A program made the position numbers and the translations under genes. DNA of 64,000 nt from Pyropia haitanensis. Its lineage: Eukaryota > Rhodophyta > Bangiophyceae > Bangiales > Bangiaceae. The notes below the pieces were generated by a model. That model did not search any database and was not told where the DNA came from. It saw nothing but the letters and a program-made list of their open reading frames with translations. This document shows positions 44,953-55,651 of this stretch, piece by piece; the stretch's first letter is position 1; every line of letters begins with the position of its first letter. The stretch is taken from contig SDUX01000002.1 of NCBI GenBank assembly GCA_008729055.1, forward strand, positions 6,115,485 through 6,179,484, in the 5' to 3' direction.

Positions 44953-46673
44953 GGCGTCCTGCCGGTGCTGATGGCCGGGTAGACGTCCGGACTATGGGCC
45001 ATCTGGGCAAAGCATGTAGTCGGTAGACGTGGCGGCGGCTTCCTGAGGGGTCGACATTCCATGAAGCCGTCCAGCGGCTGGCAAGGCAGGTGCCAGGCGG
45101 ACAGCGCCCCTCGACAGGGCGGCCGCTACACCGTGTAGCGGCCGGCACGGTGCGGTGGCGGCGGATGGACGCGGATCTGGCCCGTGGACGGTGCTTGTGG
45201 CGTGGAGTGGAAGCACTCAGCCACTTCTGTCAGCAGCAGTCGGCTGGTCCACGAAGAGTTGGTGGTCATATGAGCCCCTGGGAATCAAGTCGAATGAATT
45301 GTCAAGGATGAGAAGCGCACAGCCGCTCCTCCGCAACCGAGAATTGACGGCAAGATGGAGTTGGATTTGCAAAATTTGCAGATGGTTGACATGTCATCTT
45401 CAGCACCATGGTGCCCCCCTCCCAGCAGTCTCACGGGAGCCGCGGGGCGATGTCCGTGGGCACCTCCCTCTTCCGCGCCACTTCTCTCCTGTCGCCCACT
45501 CCGCACGATGGGTTCCGCCTTTGGGGGAGGATCCACGCCGCCTCCAGGGCGGATCCACGCTGCGGTGGTGGGCAGAGCGGGACGTCGTGCCGCCGCCCAC
45601 CTCGCTTCCTTCCCCCCGCCACCCGCGGCACGGACACCCCGGTAGCCACCATTCGGCGTTCTTTTTTTTTCTTGCCACCGCCAAGCCCCCCGACGGACGC
45701 AGCATTGCCAACCGCCCGCCCCCGCCCGTGCCTGTTCAGGACGGTGTGTGGGGTGGCGCCGCCGCCGCCCCGTTGGGCACGCCCGCCACCGGTGCGGCAG
45801 GGCTCCCCCCCCCTCCTGGCGCCCGCCGGTGGCAGTCTCTCCTCCACTGCCGTCCGGTGTCCTCCTCTACGCCGCCCCTGCGCGTCGCGGGAGGCCACTC
45901 CTCCCCCCCCCCCCCCTCCGCCACCCCCTTGATTCTCGGCGGCGGCGCCGCCTCTCGCGCCTGGTACGGTAGGGCCGCGGCGGGCGGCGGCGGGCGCCAC
46001 GTCAGCAGCCGTCCCTTTCTTCCGCCCCCCCGTCTCTCCGTCCCCCTGTTCTTCCCCTCCCCCGCGGCGGCCGTCCCTGTGGCGCCCACCTGTGGGCGTG
46101 GCGACGTGGATGGTGACGCGGCGACGGCGCAGGGGTGTCACTTGTCCCGGGCTGCACGGCGGACGGCGGCGGCAATGGCGGCAGGGTGGGCGGGCGGTCG
46201 CGTCGCAGGGGAGGGCGCTCCCGCCTCCCGTAACCGCCACCGTGTGCCGTGCCGCTCACCACGAGCGGCCGCGTCTCTGTCCTCTCGCCGGTGTTTGTGA
46301 GGAGTGGCCCAGCGCGGGTGACTCACCCACGCCGTGGGCGCGCGCGCCGACGTGGGGTGTGCCGCGCCGGCCGCGGCGGTGGCGTCGATGGGGGTCGGCC
46401 TCTGGGGGATGGGGCGGCGGGGTGGGGGGTCTCGCCGCGGCGCCGGGCATGCGCCTCCTCCTCCTTGTGGTGTCACCGCGGGCAGGGTGGCTATTTGAGC
46501 GGCCGCCGCGCCGCGGTGGGAGCCGCACGCAGTCGCCACCGCTGAACCAGACCCTTCGGACGCACCCGGTGACGCCCCTCTCTTCCGCGTCTAGCTTGTT
46601 GGACTCGACGTCGTGCTTCCCCCTCCCCCCTCGTTCCCGTTCCCACTACCTGGCCTCCTCCCCTCGTGCAGCC
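44953..46673. other. spacer upstream of the secreted-protein gene
   Basis: 45000-45420 is of moderate GC and has no gene. 45420-46560 has overlapping Pro/Arg/Ala frames on both strands without motifs. 46486-46493 (CTATTTGA) is a TATA-like word about 180 bases before the next start, and the last 110 bases are pyrimidine-rich on the plus strand. Confidence 0.4.
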
Positions 46674-47498
46674 ATGGCACCACCAGCCTCCTCCACACGC
46701 CGCCCCCGGTACGGGCTGCTGACGACCGCCACGGTGGCGATGGCGGCGGCGGCGGCGGTGCTGGCTGGCGCGCCCGTCAGGACGGACGCGGCGCCGCCGC
46801 CCCGGTCGGCTGCATCGCTGCCGGCCGTGTCCCGGCTGCGGCGCTGGTCGTGCCCGCCCAACAAGTCGTGGCACGCGGCGGGCGGCGACTCGTACGCGCC
46901 GCCGACGACGGTGCGCCTGCCGGCGGCGGCCGTGACGGACCGCGACTGGAATGGCCTCGGCGACGACAGCTGGTGGCGCATCTACGGGCGCGGCGTCGGC
47001 TACGACGTGCTGCAGTACACGCCGCTCAACTATGCCAAGTCGACGCTCCCGCCGGGCGCGGCCATCACGTACCGCTTCACCGCGCCCGCGTCGGGGCGGT
47101 ACCGGTGGGCGATGAAGGCCGCGGCGCCGCACCCGACCGACTGGAACGACGTCTTTGTCCGCTGGGTCGGCACCGCCGGCAGCGTCTGGGGCCGCCAAAA
47201 GCGCGTCGCCGGGGGGGCCTGGTCGGGCCTCCCGTCTGGCGAGTGGCAAAAGATCTACACAAACGTGGGCAAGGGCGAGTGGGCGTGGGGCGGCTTCACC
47301 AAGGACCACGACCCGCACATGCTCATCACGGGCGAACTGGCCGCGGGGACGGTGTATGAATTCCAGATGACGGGGCGATCCCACCAGGTCCGGGTGGCGG
47401 CCTTTGGACTGATGCGCTGCGATGTGGACGGGAATGGCAGCCCGGGGTGCGCCAACGTCAAGGACCTGGACGCGACACCCGTTGCGGTCTGTAAGTAG
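46674..47498 (+). CDS. secreted protein with a carbohydrate-binding-like beta-sandwich domain
   Basis: This encodes 274 residues from the ATG at 46674 (MAPPASSTRRPRYG). A signal peptide is clear: LLTTATVAMAAAAAVLAGAP. The mature part is one compact domain rich in Trp, Tyr and Gly: DRDWNGLGDDSWWRIYGRG, YDVLQYTPLNYAKSTLPPG, ITYRFTAPASGRYRWAMKAA, WNDVFVRWVG, GEWQKIYTNVGKGEWAWGG, DHDPHMLITGELAAGTVY and FQMTGRSHQVRVAAFGLMRC. The alternating strands and the ending (binding-type residues before RVAAFGLMRC) look like a carbohydrate-binding or fibronectin-like sandwich. Four Cys are visible outside the signal, consistent with disulfides. In an alga a role in cell-wall polysaccharide binding would fit, but that is inference. 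The start lies after a pyrimidine-rich leader. Confidence 0.85.
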   Translation: MAPPASSTRRPRYGLLTTATVAMAAAAAVLAGAPVRTDAAPPPRSAASLPAVSRLRRWSCPPNKSWHAAGGDSYAPPTTVRLPAAAVTDRDWNGLGDDSWWRIYGRGVGYDVLQYTPLNYAKSTLPPGAAITYRFTAPASGRYRWAMKAAAPHPTDWNDVFVRWVGTAGSVWGRQKRVAGGAWSGLPSGEWQKIYTNVGKGEWAWGGFTKDHDPHMLITGELAAGTVYEFQMTGRSHQVRVAAFGLMRCDVDGNGSPGCANVKDLDATPVAVCK

Positions 47499-49300
47499 TA
47501 ATTTTGCCCCTTTCTTCTTTGCGGTAGCCCTGTTTTTTCCCCAACGAAAGTCGTCCCGAAAATCGATTCATACCGGACATACACGCACACTCGGCATGAC
47601 TTGCAGGAAAATCGGGAGGCCAAAGAGCTACAGAAACGTGCGCGCTGGTTGAGGACCAGTGTGGCCACACAGAGTCAATCGTTGCATGCCTCTTCTTCCA
47701 GAAGTGAGCTGACACAGGAACCAGCACCAGAATCATCCGCTGTGCATTTGTACGGTCCGTGACAGAGTCTCCCTGTCTCGCAAACGCCGTCAACGACAGG
47801 CGGAAAGCGCGCGAGTGACAGGCGGAAACCGCGCGAGTGACAGACGCCTGGCAGCAGGCCGGCAATTGCCCGCACGGCTGCCGACCTGTTGCTGTCAGTA
47901 CCTCACGCAGCATCAGTGGCCGGTAGATCTCCCGTTGGAGATGTGCGCCACACGTGACCGAGGACACTGTGGAACGCGGTAGATTGGGGCCCCCGCGAGG
48001 CAACTTCTGAGAAGTGAAGCGTCGTACCCGCTGTCCCGGTACCGATCAACCAATCAGACTGAGGTATCGGCAGCCAACCCTCGGGCAAACCGTGTCCGTC
48101 CAGCCAATCTGTGATGAATTGCAGCCCGAGATTTTACGCCGGCGATTCCCAAGGAACCAAGGTATTCAAGGCGCATGACGACAGCCAACCATTTGAATAG
48201 CCCGGGTGGAGACCCCTCGTCGGTCAGACACTGCGACACTCTTGCGCCTCTGCCTGCAAGAGCGCTTCGGCGGCCGACCGTCGTGCCTGTTGTGGGACGA
48301 CTGTGGGGCAAGCGGCGTGCGCGGGTCCGCGCCCTCGCGGACCCGCACACGTCATCAGTGGTGCCCGTCCGGCGGGCTACCCCGGCGAGCCGCGGCGGCG
48401 GCGGGCCAGTGACGGGCGTGAAGGACCCGCCCGGGATCGTCCCCGATCGCCGCGTGCAGGTTGTCGTCGTCCCCCGCTGGCTGTTTTTTTTTTTTCCTTT
48501 TGTTCTCAGTTGGCCGCCCCGCTTCCCACACCACACAACAAGCCACGACCGACTACTGGCAGGACCGGCCGGCGGGTGAGCGGGCCAGTGGGAGAAGCGG
48601 ACGGTGCCGACCTGCTGCTCGGGGAGACGAGGCCCCCCCCCCCCCCCCCCCCCGTATCTATCCCCGTCGCCCACCAGTTGCATGCCTGCAGGTGTGTTGG
48701 TTGTGTCGCCAGTCTCCATGCAGCAGCACGGACAGGCCACGGCGCCGTCGCATCTCCCGCCAGCAAGAGGGAGCCGCCACCTCTTGCCAGCCGGGCACAG
48801 GCAGAGAAAAGTGGTGTCACGCTTCTCGACGAGGCGGGCGCGGCCAATGAGCGTCGATTCACACCGCCCCGCTGCGCACGACAGGTCCCCCCCGCCCACC
48901 ATTGTGTGCGCCTGTTGTGGGCCACTCTCCCTCCTGCACCGCCTCCCGCCTAGGCACGGAGCGGGCTGTGCGCGACGTTCACTCGTCGGCCCCAATATTT
49001 CGTCTTGTTCCCTTGTTCACGGTACCGTTCTTTCCTCTGGGCGGTGTGATCCCGATCCCGCTCCCCCCCCCCCCTGTCCGACCCCTCTCGCGTGGGAGAG
49101 GGAGCGGCTGTCGTGCACGCGCCGCTCCCCGTTGGCGTTTTGTTTCTCCCTGTCACGGGGAGAGCGGTGGCGCGCGCCAGCCGCGGCGCGTGGCGCGTCC
49201 CCCCCTCCAACTCGCCGCGGGGTGGGGTGGCCCAGCGTCAATGACGAAACGACCTGGCGTGCGCCACTCCCCCGCCACGCCCCTCACCCCCCCCCCCCCC
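47499..49300. other. AT-richer then C-rich spacer, no gene
   Basis: 47499-48180 is among the most AT-rich parts of the window and begins right after the secreted-protein stop, so it includes that gene's 3' untranslated region. 48180-49300 is mixed, with a T-run near 48484-48496 and a C21 run near 48632-48653. Open frames on both strands are short and unrecognised. Confidence 0.4.
47796..47839. repeat. 22-bp tandem duplication
   Basis: ACAGGCGGAAAGCGCGCGAG followed by TG is repeated once with a single change (AAGCG to AACCG), and a third partial unit (ACAGACGCC) follows. Confidence 0.85.
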
Positions 49301-49306
49301 CGCCCT

Positions 49307-49345
49307 GTCAGAATGGCCGAGTGGCCGACGGCACCGCACTCACGG
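49307..49345 (+). tRNA. tRNA-Leu-like 5' half (orphan or intron-interrupted)
   Basis: GTCAGAATGGCCGAGTGGCC, followed by a GAC..GGC D-stem closure, CCGCA and the loop-like CTCACG, matches a eukaryotic leucine tRNA (CAA type) through acceptor 5' strand, D arm and the start of the anticodon arm. GGCCGAGTGG is diagnostic of Leu/Ser tRNAs. The loop would read CAC where CAA is expected. I cannot find a matching T arm (GGTTCGANTCC) or an acceptor 3' strand TTCTGAC downstream or just upstream. It may be a pseudogene half, or an unusual gene with an intron or rearranged halves. Confidence 0.35.
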
Positions 49346-50772
49346 GCGCGCGGGTTGCGAGCGCGGCGGCGCTCCCGCAGCCGCCGCCCGCCCGTCGGCA
49401 GTCCCGGCGGGCCGCTTCCAGCCCCCACCACGACGCGCAGGTAGCCCCTGGCCACCCAGGCCAGCGGCACGCGCGCGGGCCGCTTCCAGCACCGCCGCCG
49501 CCCGGTGGCCTCCAGCCTGCCAAAAAAACTCCCGCGCTGGAGGTGGCGGGTGCGCGCGCTCCCCGTCTGGAAAGGAGGAGTGGGGGGGGCGGGGGGGGGG
49601 GGGGGGGGAGGATAGAGTGCGCCGCCGCCGCTGCGGTGGCACCGGCAATATGGCCTCGCGGCGGGCCACGCCACGCACGCGGCGGGCTGGCGGTGGCCGA
49701 GGCGGCGGCGCTGGGAGGGAGGCGGCCCGCCTCCGAGCCCCCCCCCCCCCCCCCTCCCCCCCCGTCGCCGCCTGCCAGCCACTCCCTGTTGCCGGCGTGG
49801 CGGCGGTGGGTGGGGGCGCGCGCCGCTTTGGGGGACTGGCAAGCCGCGGCGGCGCGCCTCGCCGGTGGCTCCCCCCCCCATGGGCTGGCCTGGCGCGCCG
49901 GCGGCGGCCGGCGGCCGACCCCCCGCCGCTGACGCGGCCGCAGCCAGCACTTGCACGCACGCCGCGGCGGCCACGCGGTCGCGGTTGCCGCCGCCGCCGC
50001 CGCCGCGGTCGCGGTTGGGCGGCCGGCCGGCCGGCCGGCGGCGGCGCTCCCCGTGGAGGGGGCGCGGCGGGGGTTTTTGCGGCGCGCGGAATCAGCGGCC
50101 GCCTCGTCGGCCATGGGCCGCACGCACGCCCTCCCACCACCCCCCCCACCCACCCCCCTCGCCCCCCGCTGCTGCGGCCCTGGCGCACCCGCTGGCAGGG
50201 GGGGAGGGCGGACTCTCCCCCCCCCCACCCCTTCCCCTCCCCCCCACCCCCACCTAAAAGGCTTTGCCGACGCGCCGCACACGCGCGATCGGGGCAGAGC
50301 TGCTGCTTGGCGGCCCGCGCGGCGGCAGCCGCATTGCCACATTGGGCGGCGGCCGCCGCCGCCGGGGGGCGCCGATCCCGCACCAGCGCTCGCCCGCCGC
50401 GCCGCCCCGTTCGCCCCCCCCCCCCATCCACCGCCGTCCCGGCGCACGCCCTCCCGCCCCCCCGCTCCCCGTCGGCCGCCACGCGTCGTTGCCGCCCGGT
50501 AGGTGGCCGCAGCGCAGCGGGACGTGGCGGGGGCTGTCGCGTCGCTGCGGCCGCGCGGCGCGTCGGGGTTACGACATTCGCCCCCCTGCCACTTCTGCCT
50601 CCCGTTCCTCGCCCCTTCCTGCTCCCCCCCCCCGCGGCCGCTCTCCCTTTTTCTCCCTCTCCCCTTCCCCCCCCCCCCCCGCTCACTCCCGGTTCCTTTC
50701 ACCGCGGCCGCCGCGGTTCCCCTTTCTTACCCCCATCTCTCCCCCGCCGCGCCCCCACCGTCACGGCCGACC
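49346..50772. other. GC-rich low complexity, then pyrimidine-rich leader
   Basis: 49346-50580 carries long Arg/Ala/Pro frames on both strands with no motif, C and G runs (G18 near 49592) and no evident gene. 50610-50772 is strongly pyrimidine-rich on the plus strand, resembling leaders before other gene starts, and leads into the coding exon that follows. Confidence 0.4.
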
Positions 50773-51641
50773 ACGGTGGGCGCGGCGGGGCGTCGAGCCG
50801 TCGGCCGACGCGGCGGCCCTCCCCCAAGGAGAAGGAGCCGGCGGTCATCCTGCCGAGCGCGTACGTGCCGCCGGGCGGCTGCCGACACTGGGTGGTGGTG
50901 GCCACGCGGGGTGCGTGGGCGCGGTCGTTTTCGGGGTTTCTCGCCCCCGCGCGCGCCCCCCCCTCCGCGCCACGACACCCCCGAGACCCCCTCCATTGGC
51001 GGTCAGCGGGGAAAGGGTTGCCACGGTATCTGGCGGCGGCGAAGACGGTGCCTGGCCGTGCACGGGGTGGCGGGCGTGATAAGGCTGTGTGCAGCGACGG
51101 GGGGTGACGCAAACACCATCCGGACCGGCGCGCCTGTCCTCCCGCCCGCCGCGCCGCCTCTCGCCCCTTGTAAGCGGCGGCGCGTCATACGTGGTCGGGC
51201 GTGGCGCGAGCCACCCGCCGCGTTTGTTTCTTGGACAGCCTCGCCCGCCCACCCCCCACGCCCCACCCTCCCCCCCACCCCCACTTTGCCCTCAGAGGCT
51301 GTGTCCTGCTCTGATGAGCGCCGACATGTCGATGGCGGGGAGACCTGCGCGGGGCGCTGCCGCCCCTACCCAACCGCAGCCGTCAGCACCGGCGTGCCGG
51401 TCACTGGACATAGCCGCCGCCGTCGCGTCGTGTGCGGGCTGTGCGGCGGAGCCACCGAGAAGCGGCAGCGTCAATGCCGGCGGCCCGGTCCCTGCCGCCC
51501 CCACCGCCGCAGCCACGATGGGCGCGGGGAGGAGGAGAGGGTGTGGCGGCCGCCCGCCCGCTGCTGCCGCCGGCGTTGCCGCCCGCCCTCCCTGTACGGA
51601 TGCCCCCGTCGGGGGCGGCCGCCCCCCCCCCGGGCGGCGCC

Positions 51642-51672
<31 letters not shown>

Positions 51673-52407
51673 GTCGCCGCCGCCGCGGCCACCGCCGCGG
51701 CGCTGCCAAAGCTGTCGCTGCCCCGCACGGCGGCGGCGGCCGCACCGGCGGGGCGCCCCCCCGCCCCCCCCCCCTCGCGGCGGCGTGCGCGGGTCGTTGC
51801 CCCGACAGACGCCCTCGACCTCCCCCGCCTGGCCATCCCCGACGTGGCGTCGGCGGTGGCGGAGCACCTGAACAAGCCGCCGCGCCTGCGGGCGGTCCTC
51901 CGGCGGCTGGCGGCGGCCAATGCGGCGAGCCACGCGTCTGCGCTCGCGGTGTGGGCGTCAGAGGATGAGGGCGGCGACGACGCCGGGCCGTCTGCCTACC
52001 GGCCTTACGCGTCGGCGTGCGGGCGTGCGGGCGTGCCGGCACCGCCGCCCGCCCCGCGGCCGCAGCTGCCACCAACGATGACGGTGCGGGGAGACGGGGG
52101 CCTCCCCGCGGCGGTGCTGCCCGCCCGCATTGTATGGCGCGACGATGTGCGGCTGACGGTTGAGGCGACGGCGGCGGCGACGGGGAGGCGAGGGGCAGCG
52201 GCGGGCGTTGACCCCGCCTACGGGGGTGGCTGCCGCGGCGTGGTGGCGCACGCCGCGTCGACCGCCTGGGCGGCGGCGGCGGGGAGCTTGAGGGAGGGTG
52301 GCGTGGGCGGCAAGGCGCTCCACGGCGAGGACGGGGCGTCTTGGTGGCTGCTGCTGCGGGCGGTGGTGCTGGTCGCTCTCGCGTTGGTGTGGATGGTTGC
52401 CTTGTAA
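50773..52407 (+). CDS. tail-anchored membrane protein, incomplete gene model
   Basis: A first segment (about 50773-50913) is coding-like, with third positions almost all G/C: RRPSPKEKEPAVILPSAYVP and PGGCRHWVVVATR. It ends at a donor-like GG/GTGCGTGGG. It lacks an upstream ATG; an ACG in good context (50773) begins the frame. The 3' segment (about 51740-52407) is clearly coding: DALDLPRLAIPDVASAVAEH and LNKPPRLRAVLRRLAAANAA. It ends in a C-terminal membrane span WWLLLRAVVLVALALVWMVAL with no residues after it, so the protein is probably tail-anchored in an internal membrane. Between them, an acceptor-like pyrimidine tract ends CAG at 51295. An alternative start is the ATG at 51314 (MSADMSMAGRPARG), which needs a frame change in C runs near 51624. 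No family recognised. Confidence 0.5.
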
Positions 52408-53485
52408 CCGGGGGCGCAGCGGTGTACAGTGACGCGTTGGATTTTTTTTATTTGCTCTTTGGGGCTATGTTTGGTGTGGGTGAGGGACGCGAGCGCGGCC
52501 TCGAATGGGGAGGGCTTGCCCGTGCGGGGGGGCGGCCTCGGCACTGGGGGTGGTGAAGGGGGTGGAGCCACCACCACGCGGGGGTATGGACGCCCGCACA
52601 CGCGAGCGCACACCAATGCATCTGGGGGGGGGGGTTTGTGCACGGACGTGTGTTGGGGGAGGAGGGGGCGACGCGGGCGAGGAGGCGGCACCTGTCAGTG
52701 AGACGCGGACGGCACGCGAGCACACAGTCACATTGAAACAAATAACTGGATGCTTTTCTTTTTTCCATCGGTGTTGCCTTGCTGTCCACGTGCAACGCCC
52801 GTGGGTGCCGTGGGTGTGGAGGGGGCGCGAGAGCAGTCCAGTGCCTGCGGGTGGTTTCCCTCTTCGTGCTTTAGGCGCACCATGCCTCCCAACGGGTGGG
52901 GGGTGGCTGCGGCAAAGACTCCGACTGCCGCGGGGGGGGGGGGGGGGGGAAGGCACGGGGGCGACGCCGCGACAACCGGGACGCACACGCAAGCCGGCAG
53001 CGCTGCAGGGTCGACACACGTCCGAGACACCCAGCACCTTGTGACGCCCGTCAACGTTGCCAGCTTCTCCCGCCCTCACGCCGCCGCACACCGACCGCGC
53101 ACCGGCCGCCGCTGCAGCATGCCCCGATCTGGCGGCCACCCCACCTTGGTACAGCAGCGTATCACGGCACTCTGGGGGCACCCGCCTCTGCCCAGCGCGA
53201 GCCGAGGCACGGCCGAAGGGGACGCCCTTCAAGTTGCGCGTCCTCGGTCCCCAGCGGGCCACCGCGTCCGCCCCCCACGTGGCGACAGGAGGCCTCGGCA
53301 TCCAACCCCCCAGCAGCCCATCGCCGCCCCTTCCCCCGGGAGGGCCACAACGTGACCCGACGGCGCGGCCCGCCAGTGCCGCGGGCAAACCCCGGCCGCG
53401 TGGCCAGGCGCCGCCACCAGAGCGCCTCGGCCAGGCCCGACGAGGGGGGACCGGCGCGGTTGTGGAGCAACGGTGCGGCGGCGCT
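52408..53485. other. convergent spacer
   Basis: This lies between the tail-anchored gene (+) and the polytopic membrane gene (-), both ending here. It includes a T8 run just after the stop (52442), a G17 run near 52933-52949, and a GC-rich second half without a credible gene. Confidence 0.45.
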
Positions 53486-55093
53486 TCACCCACCGGGTGG
53501 CCGCTGCGCCGCGCCGGGTGGGACCTCGCCGCTTGATACAGAAGCCGCGGGCGACGCCGACCCACCAGGCGAAGCGGCCCCGCAGAGACCCGCCAACGGG
53601 TCGGGTGACGGCGCGTCCTTGTCATTGCACCCCGACCCGGCTGCCGCCGGCCGTCCCTCCTCGACGTCCCGCCCGCCCGGCGGGTGTGGCGGCGCACCAT
53701 TATCGCTCACCGAGCCCGCCGGCCCAATGACACCCGTGGCGACGAGGTGTCCCTCCACCTCGACCCACCGCTGGTAGACCTCCCCCCCGAGGCGCATGTA
53801 GAGCTGCGACAGCGCCGCCACATTCCCGTTGATCGCGTCATCGAGCGTGCACAGGTCTGTCGGCACCAGCTTGCCGTCGGGGCGGGCAGAGCGGAGGTTC
53901 AGAGCGGTCAGGACAAACTTGAAGTAGAGCTCCCGGCTGGACGGAAAGCCCCGCCGCCATCGATTCATTGGTAAGAAGATAATCCGTGCCACCACCTGCC
54001 ATGTCTTTGACCGCCGCGGCCGACCGGGGAGATAGCGGCCTGCGCCGCACGTGTTGCCCAGTGCCGCCCGCCCATTGGCCATGGACCAAAACGCCACAGG
54101 CGTCCCCGGCGGGCACGTCATGGCGCGGATCAGCTCGGCGGCGCGGGACTCGCTGACGGCAGCGGCAAGCATCCACAGCGACCACGCGCTGCAGACAGGG
54201 AAGAGCGTTGGTGGCCCCAGGAGGGAGTTCCACAGCCACGAGCGCGCCATGTGGTGCGCCAGCCGGGGTTCAACCTTGTATGAGAGCGTGTAGTACGCAC
54301 GGAGGTACTGCAGCGCCAAAGAGCAGGCAGACACGAAGAAAAGGGGAAGAGCCGGAATCAGAAGACTGCCCCGGGTGACGCTGAAAAAGACGGACCGCGG
54401 GTTCCACGAGCCAAGCAGGATCCTGCACACCCGCAAGGAGGAGACAAAACGAGCGTAGACGCGACTGCCACGCCCATGCGCTTCATGAGCGGCAGCCACA
54501 GGTGCAGCGCCAGTTGTCGGGTGCGGCCCAGGGCCGCTCCGTGTTGACCCTGACGTTGACGCCACGTCGGCCTCTTCCATGAAGCGCTTCTGCTGCTGAA
54601 AAAAGTAATAGATGACTCGTAGCCACGAGGGAGGGAGCGCAATGGATGGGGAGGCCACCAGCCGCACGTACATAGAGCGGACCTCGGCGCCCAGCTCGGT
54701 AGCCGACGCGACTGCCAGGTGGTGCTCCACTTGCTGTGCCTCCCGGTGGGTGGCAATCAAGTTGGCCCACGCAACAGCCCCAAAGAGGTCGTAGTTCCAC
54801 TCCAAGTTGCACAGCTGCAACTCCTGGTTCACCTCCGCGATGGCGCCCAAGGAAAAGGCAGTCAGCACCAACACCTGCTCCGAGTGCGTGCTTGCCCGCC
54901 CTGATGCCATCGCCCACACAACCGCCACCCAGCCCGCGATGCCACACAGCAACAAGAGGCGAATGACAGGGGCTAGAATGTACATGCTGGAGTAGAGCGC
55001 CCGCTGTCGGGCGGACGAGAGCAGCGCCAAAAGAACGACCATGGAGCCCGCATAAATGGCGGCGACCTCGGGCAGAGGCACGGCATCGTCCAT
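53486..55093 (-). CDS. polytopic membrane protein of unknown function, atypical composition
   Basis: This encodes 535 residues from the ATG at 55093 (MDDAVPLPEVAAIYAG). Four or more membrane helices are visible: MVVLLALLSSA, APVIRLLLLCGIAGWVAVVWAM, LLIPALPLFFVSACSLALQYL and TLFPVCSAWSLWMLAAAV. Between helices 2 and 3 lies a ~200-residue hydrophilic region (NQELQLCNLEWNYDLFGAV; WLRVIYYFFQQQKRFMEEAD). The C-terminal ~85 residues are Pro/Gly/Ser-rich. Its codon use is much less G/C-biased than the neighbours, without poly-Ala or poly-Gly tracts. That suggests a different history (a recent arrival, or a lineage-specific or lowly expressed gene). A donor-like GCAG/GTAAGC lies about 40 bases upstream (near 55133), and a hydrophobic frame before it (55135-55350) could be an upstream exon. 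No family recognised. Confidence 0.75.
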   Translation of the reverse strand: MDDAVPLPEVAAIYAGSMVVLLALLSSARQRALYSSMYILAPVIRLLLLCGIAGWVAVVWAMASGRASTHSEQVLVLTAFSLGAIAEVNQELQLCNLEWNYDLFGAVAWANLIATHREAQQVEHHLAVASATELGAEVRSMYVRLVASPSIALPPSWLRVIYYFFQQQKRFMEEADVASTSGSTRSGPGPHPTTGAAPVAAAHEAHGRGSRVYARFVSSLRVCRILLGSWNPRSVFFSVTRGSLLIPALPLFFVSACSLALQYLRAYYTLSYKVEPRLAHHMARSWLWNSLLGPPTLFPVCSAWSLWMLAAAVSESRAAELIRAMTCPPGTPVAFWSMANGRAALGNTCGAGRYLPGRPRRSKTWQVVARIIFLPMNRWRRGFPSSRELYFKFVLTALNLRSARPDGKLVPTDLCTLDDAINGNVAALSQLYMRLGGEVYQRWVEVEGHLVATGVIGPAGSVSDNGAPPHPPGGRDVEEGRPAAAGSGCNDKDAPSPDPLAGLCGAASPGGSASPAASVSSGEVPPGAAQRPPGG

Positions 55094-55651
55094 GGTGAGC
55101 GACAAAAGCTAGTCAAAGGTAGGCTTACCTGCCACGAGCACGGCGTGCGCGAGGGAAGTGGGCCGGCAAGAAGCCGGCAACGACACAGCCCAGGTATCGC
55201 AGTACGCCGTGCTGTCGCTGGGCAACGGCTGGCTGCTAGGCAGGCACCTCAGCATGAGAGGAAAACATGCCAACATGACGATAGAGCCAGGGCACACAGC
55301 GAGAGAACAAGCAACAATGACCACGGCCAAGTCGCCAGCTCGACCCCGTCGGCACAGCGGGCCCCCAACACCTGACCAAGTCGGTCGAGAGCTCGTGTAT
55401 TTGTGATGTGGTAAGTTGCTTACTGAAAAATACTGTGCAATGCCCCACGACTCAATTGACAAAAGGCCTGAGAAAAATGCATTGCATACATCTCAATTCT
55501 TGCCGCAGGACAACTAGCTACTTAGTAGTGACAGGCGTGCTGACGTGCTTGTGTCCAATTCCTTGGTTTTATGAAAAACGACAAAAACCAGTGACGCCTG
55601 ACGGCCCTCAGAGCAGTGAGCCGTGATGCCACGACAACAGCACACCTGCGC
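55094..55651. other. AT-richer intergenic region
   Basis: This is the probable promoter of the preceding minus-strand gene and the 3' flank of the protease gene. The minus-strand frame 55109-55462 contains a hydrophobic stretch (AVVIVACSLAVCPGSIVMLA) directly before a GTAAGC, so it may be a 5' exon. Otherwise nothing recognised. Confidence 0.35.
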
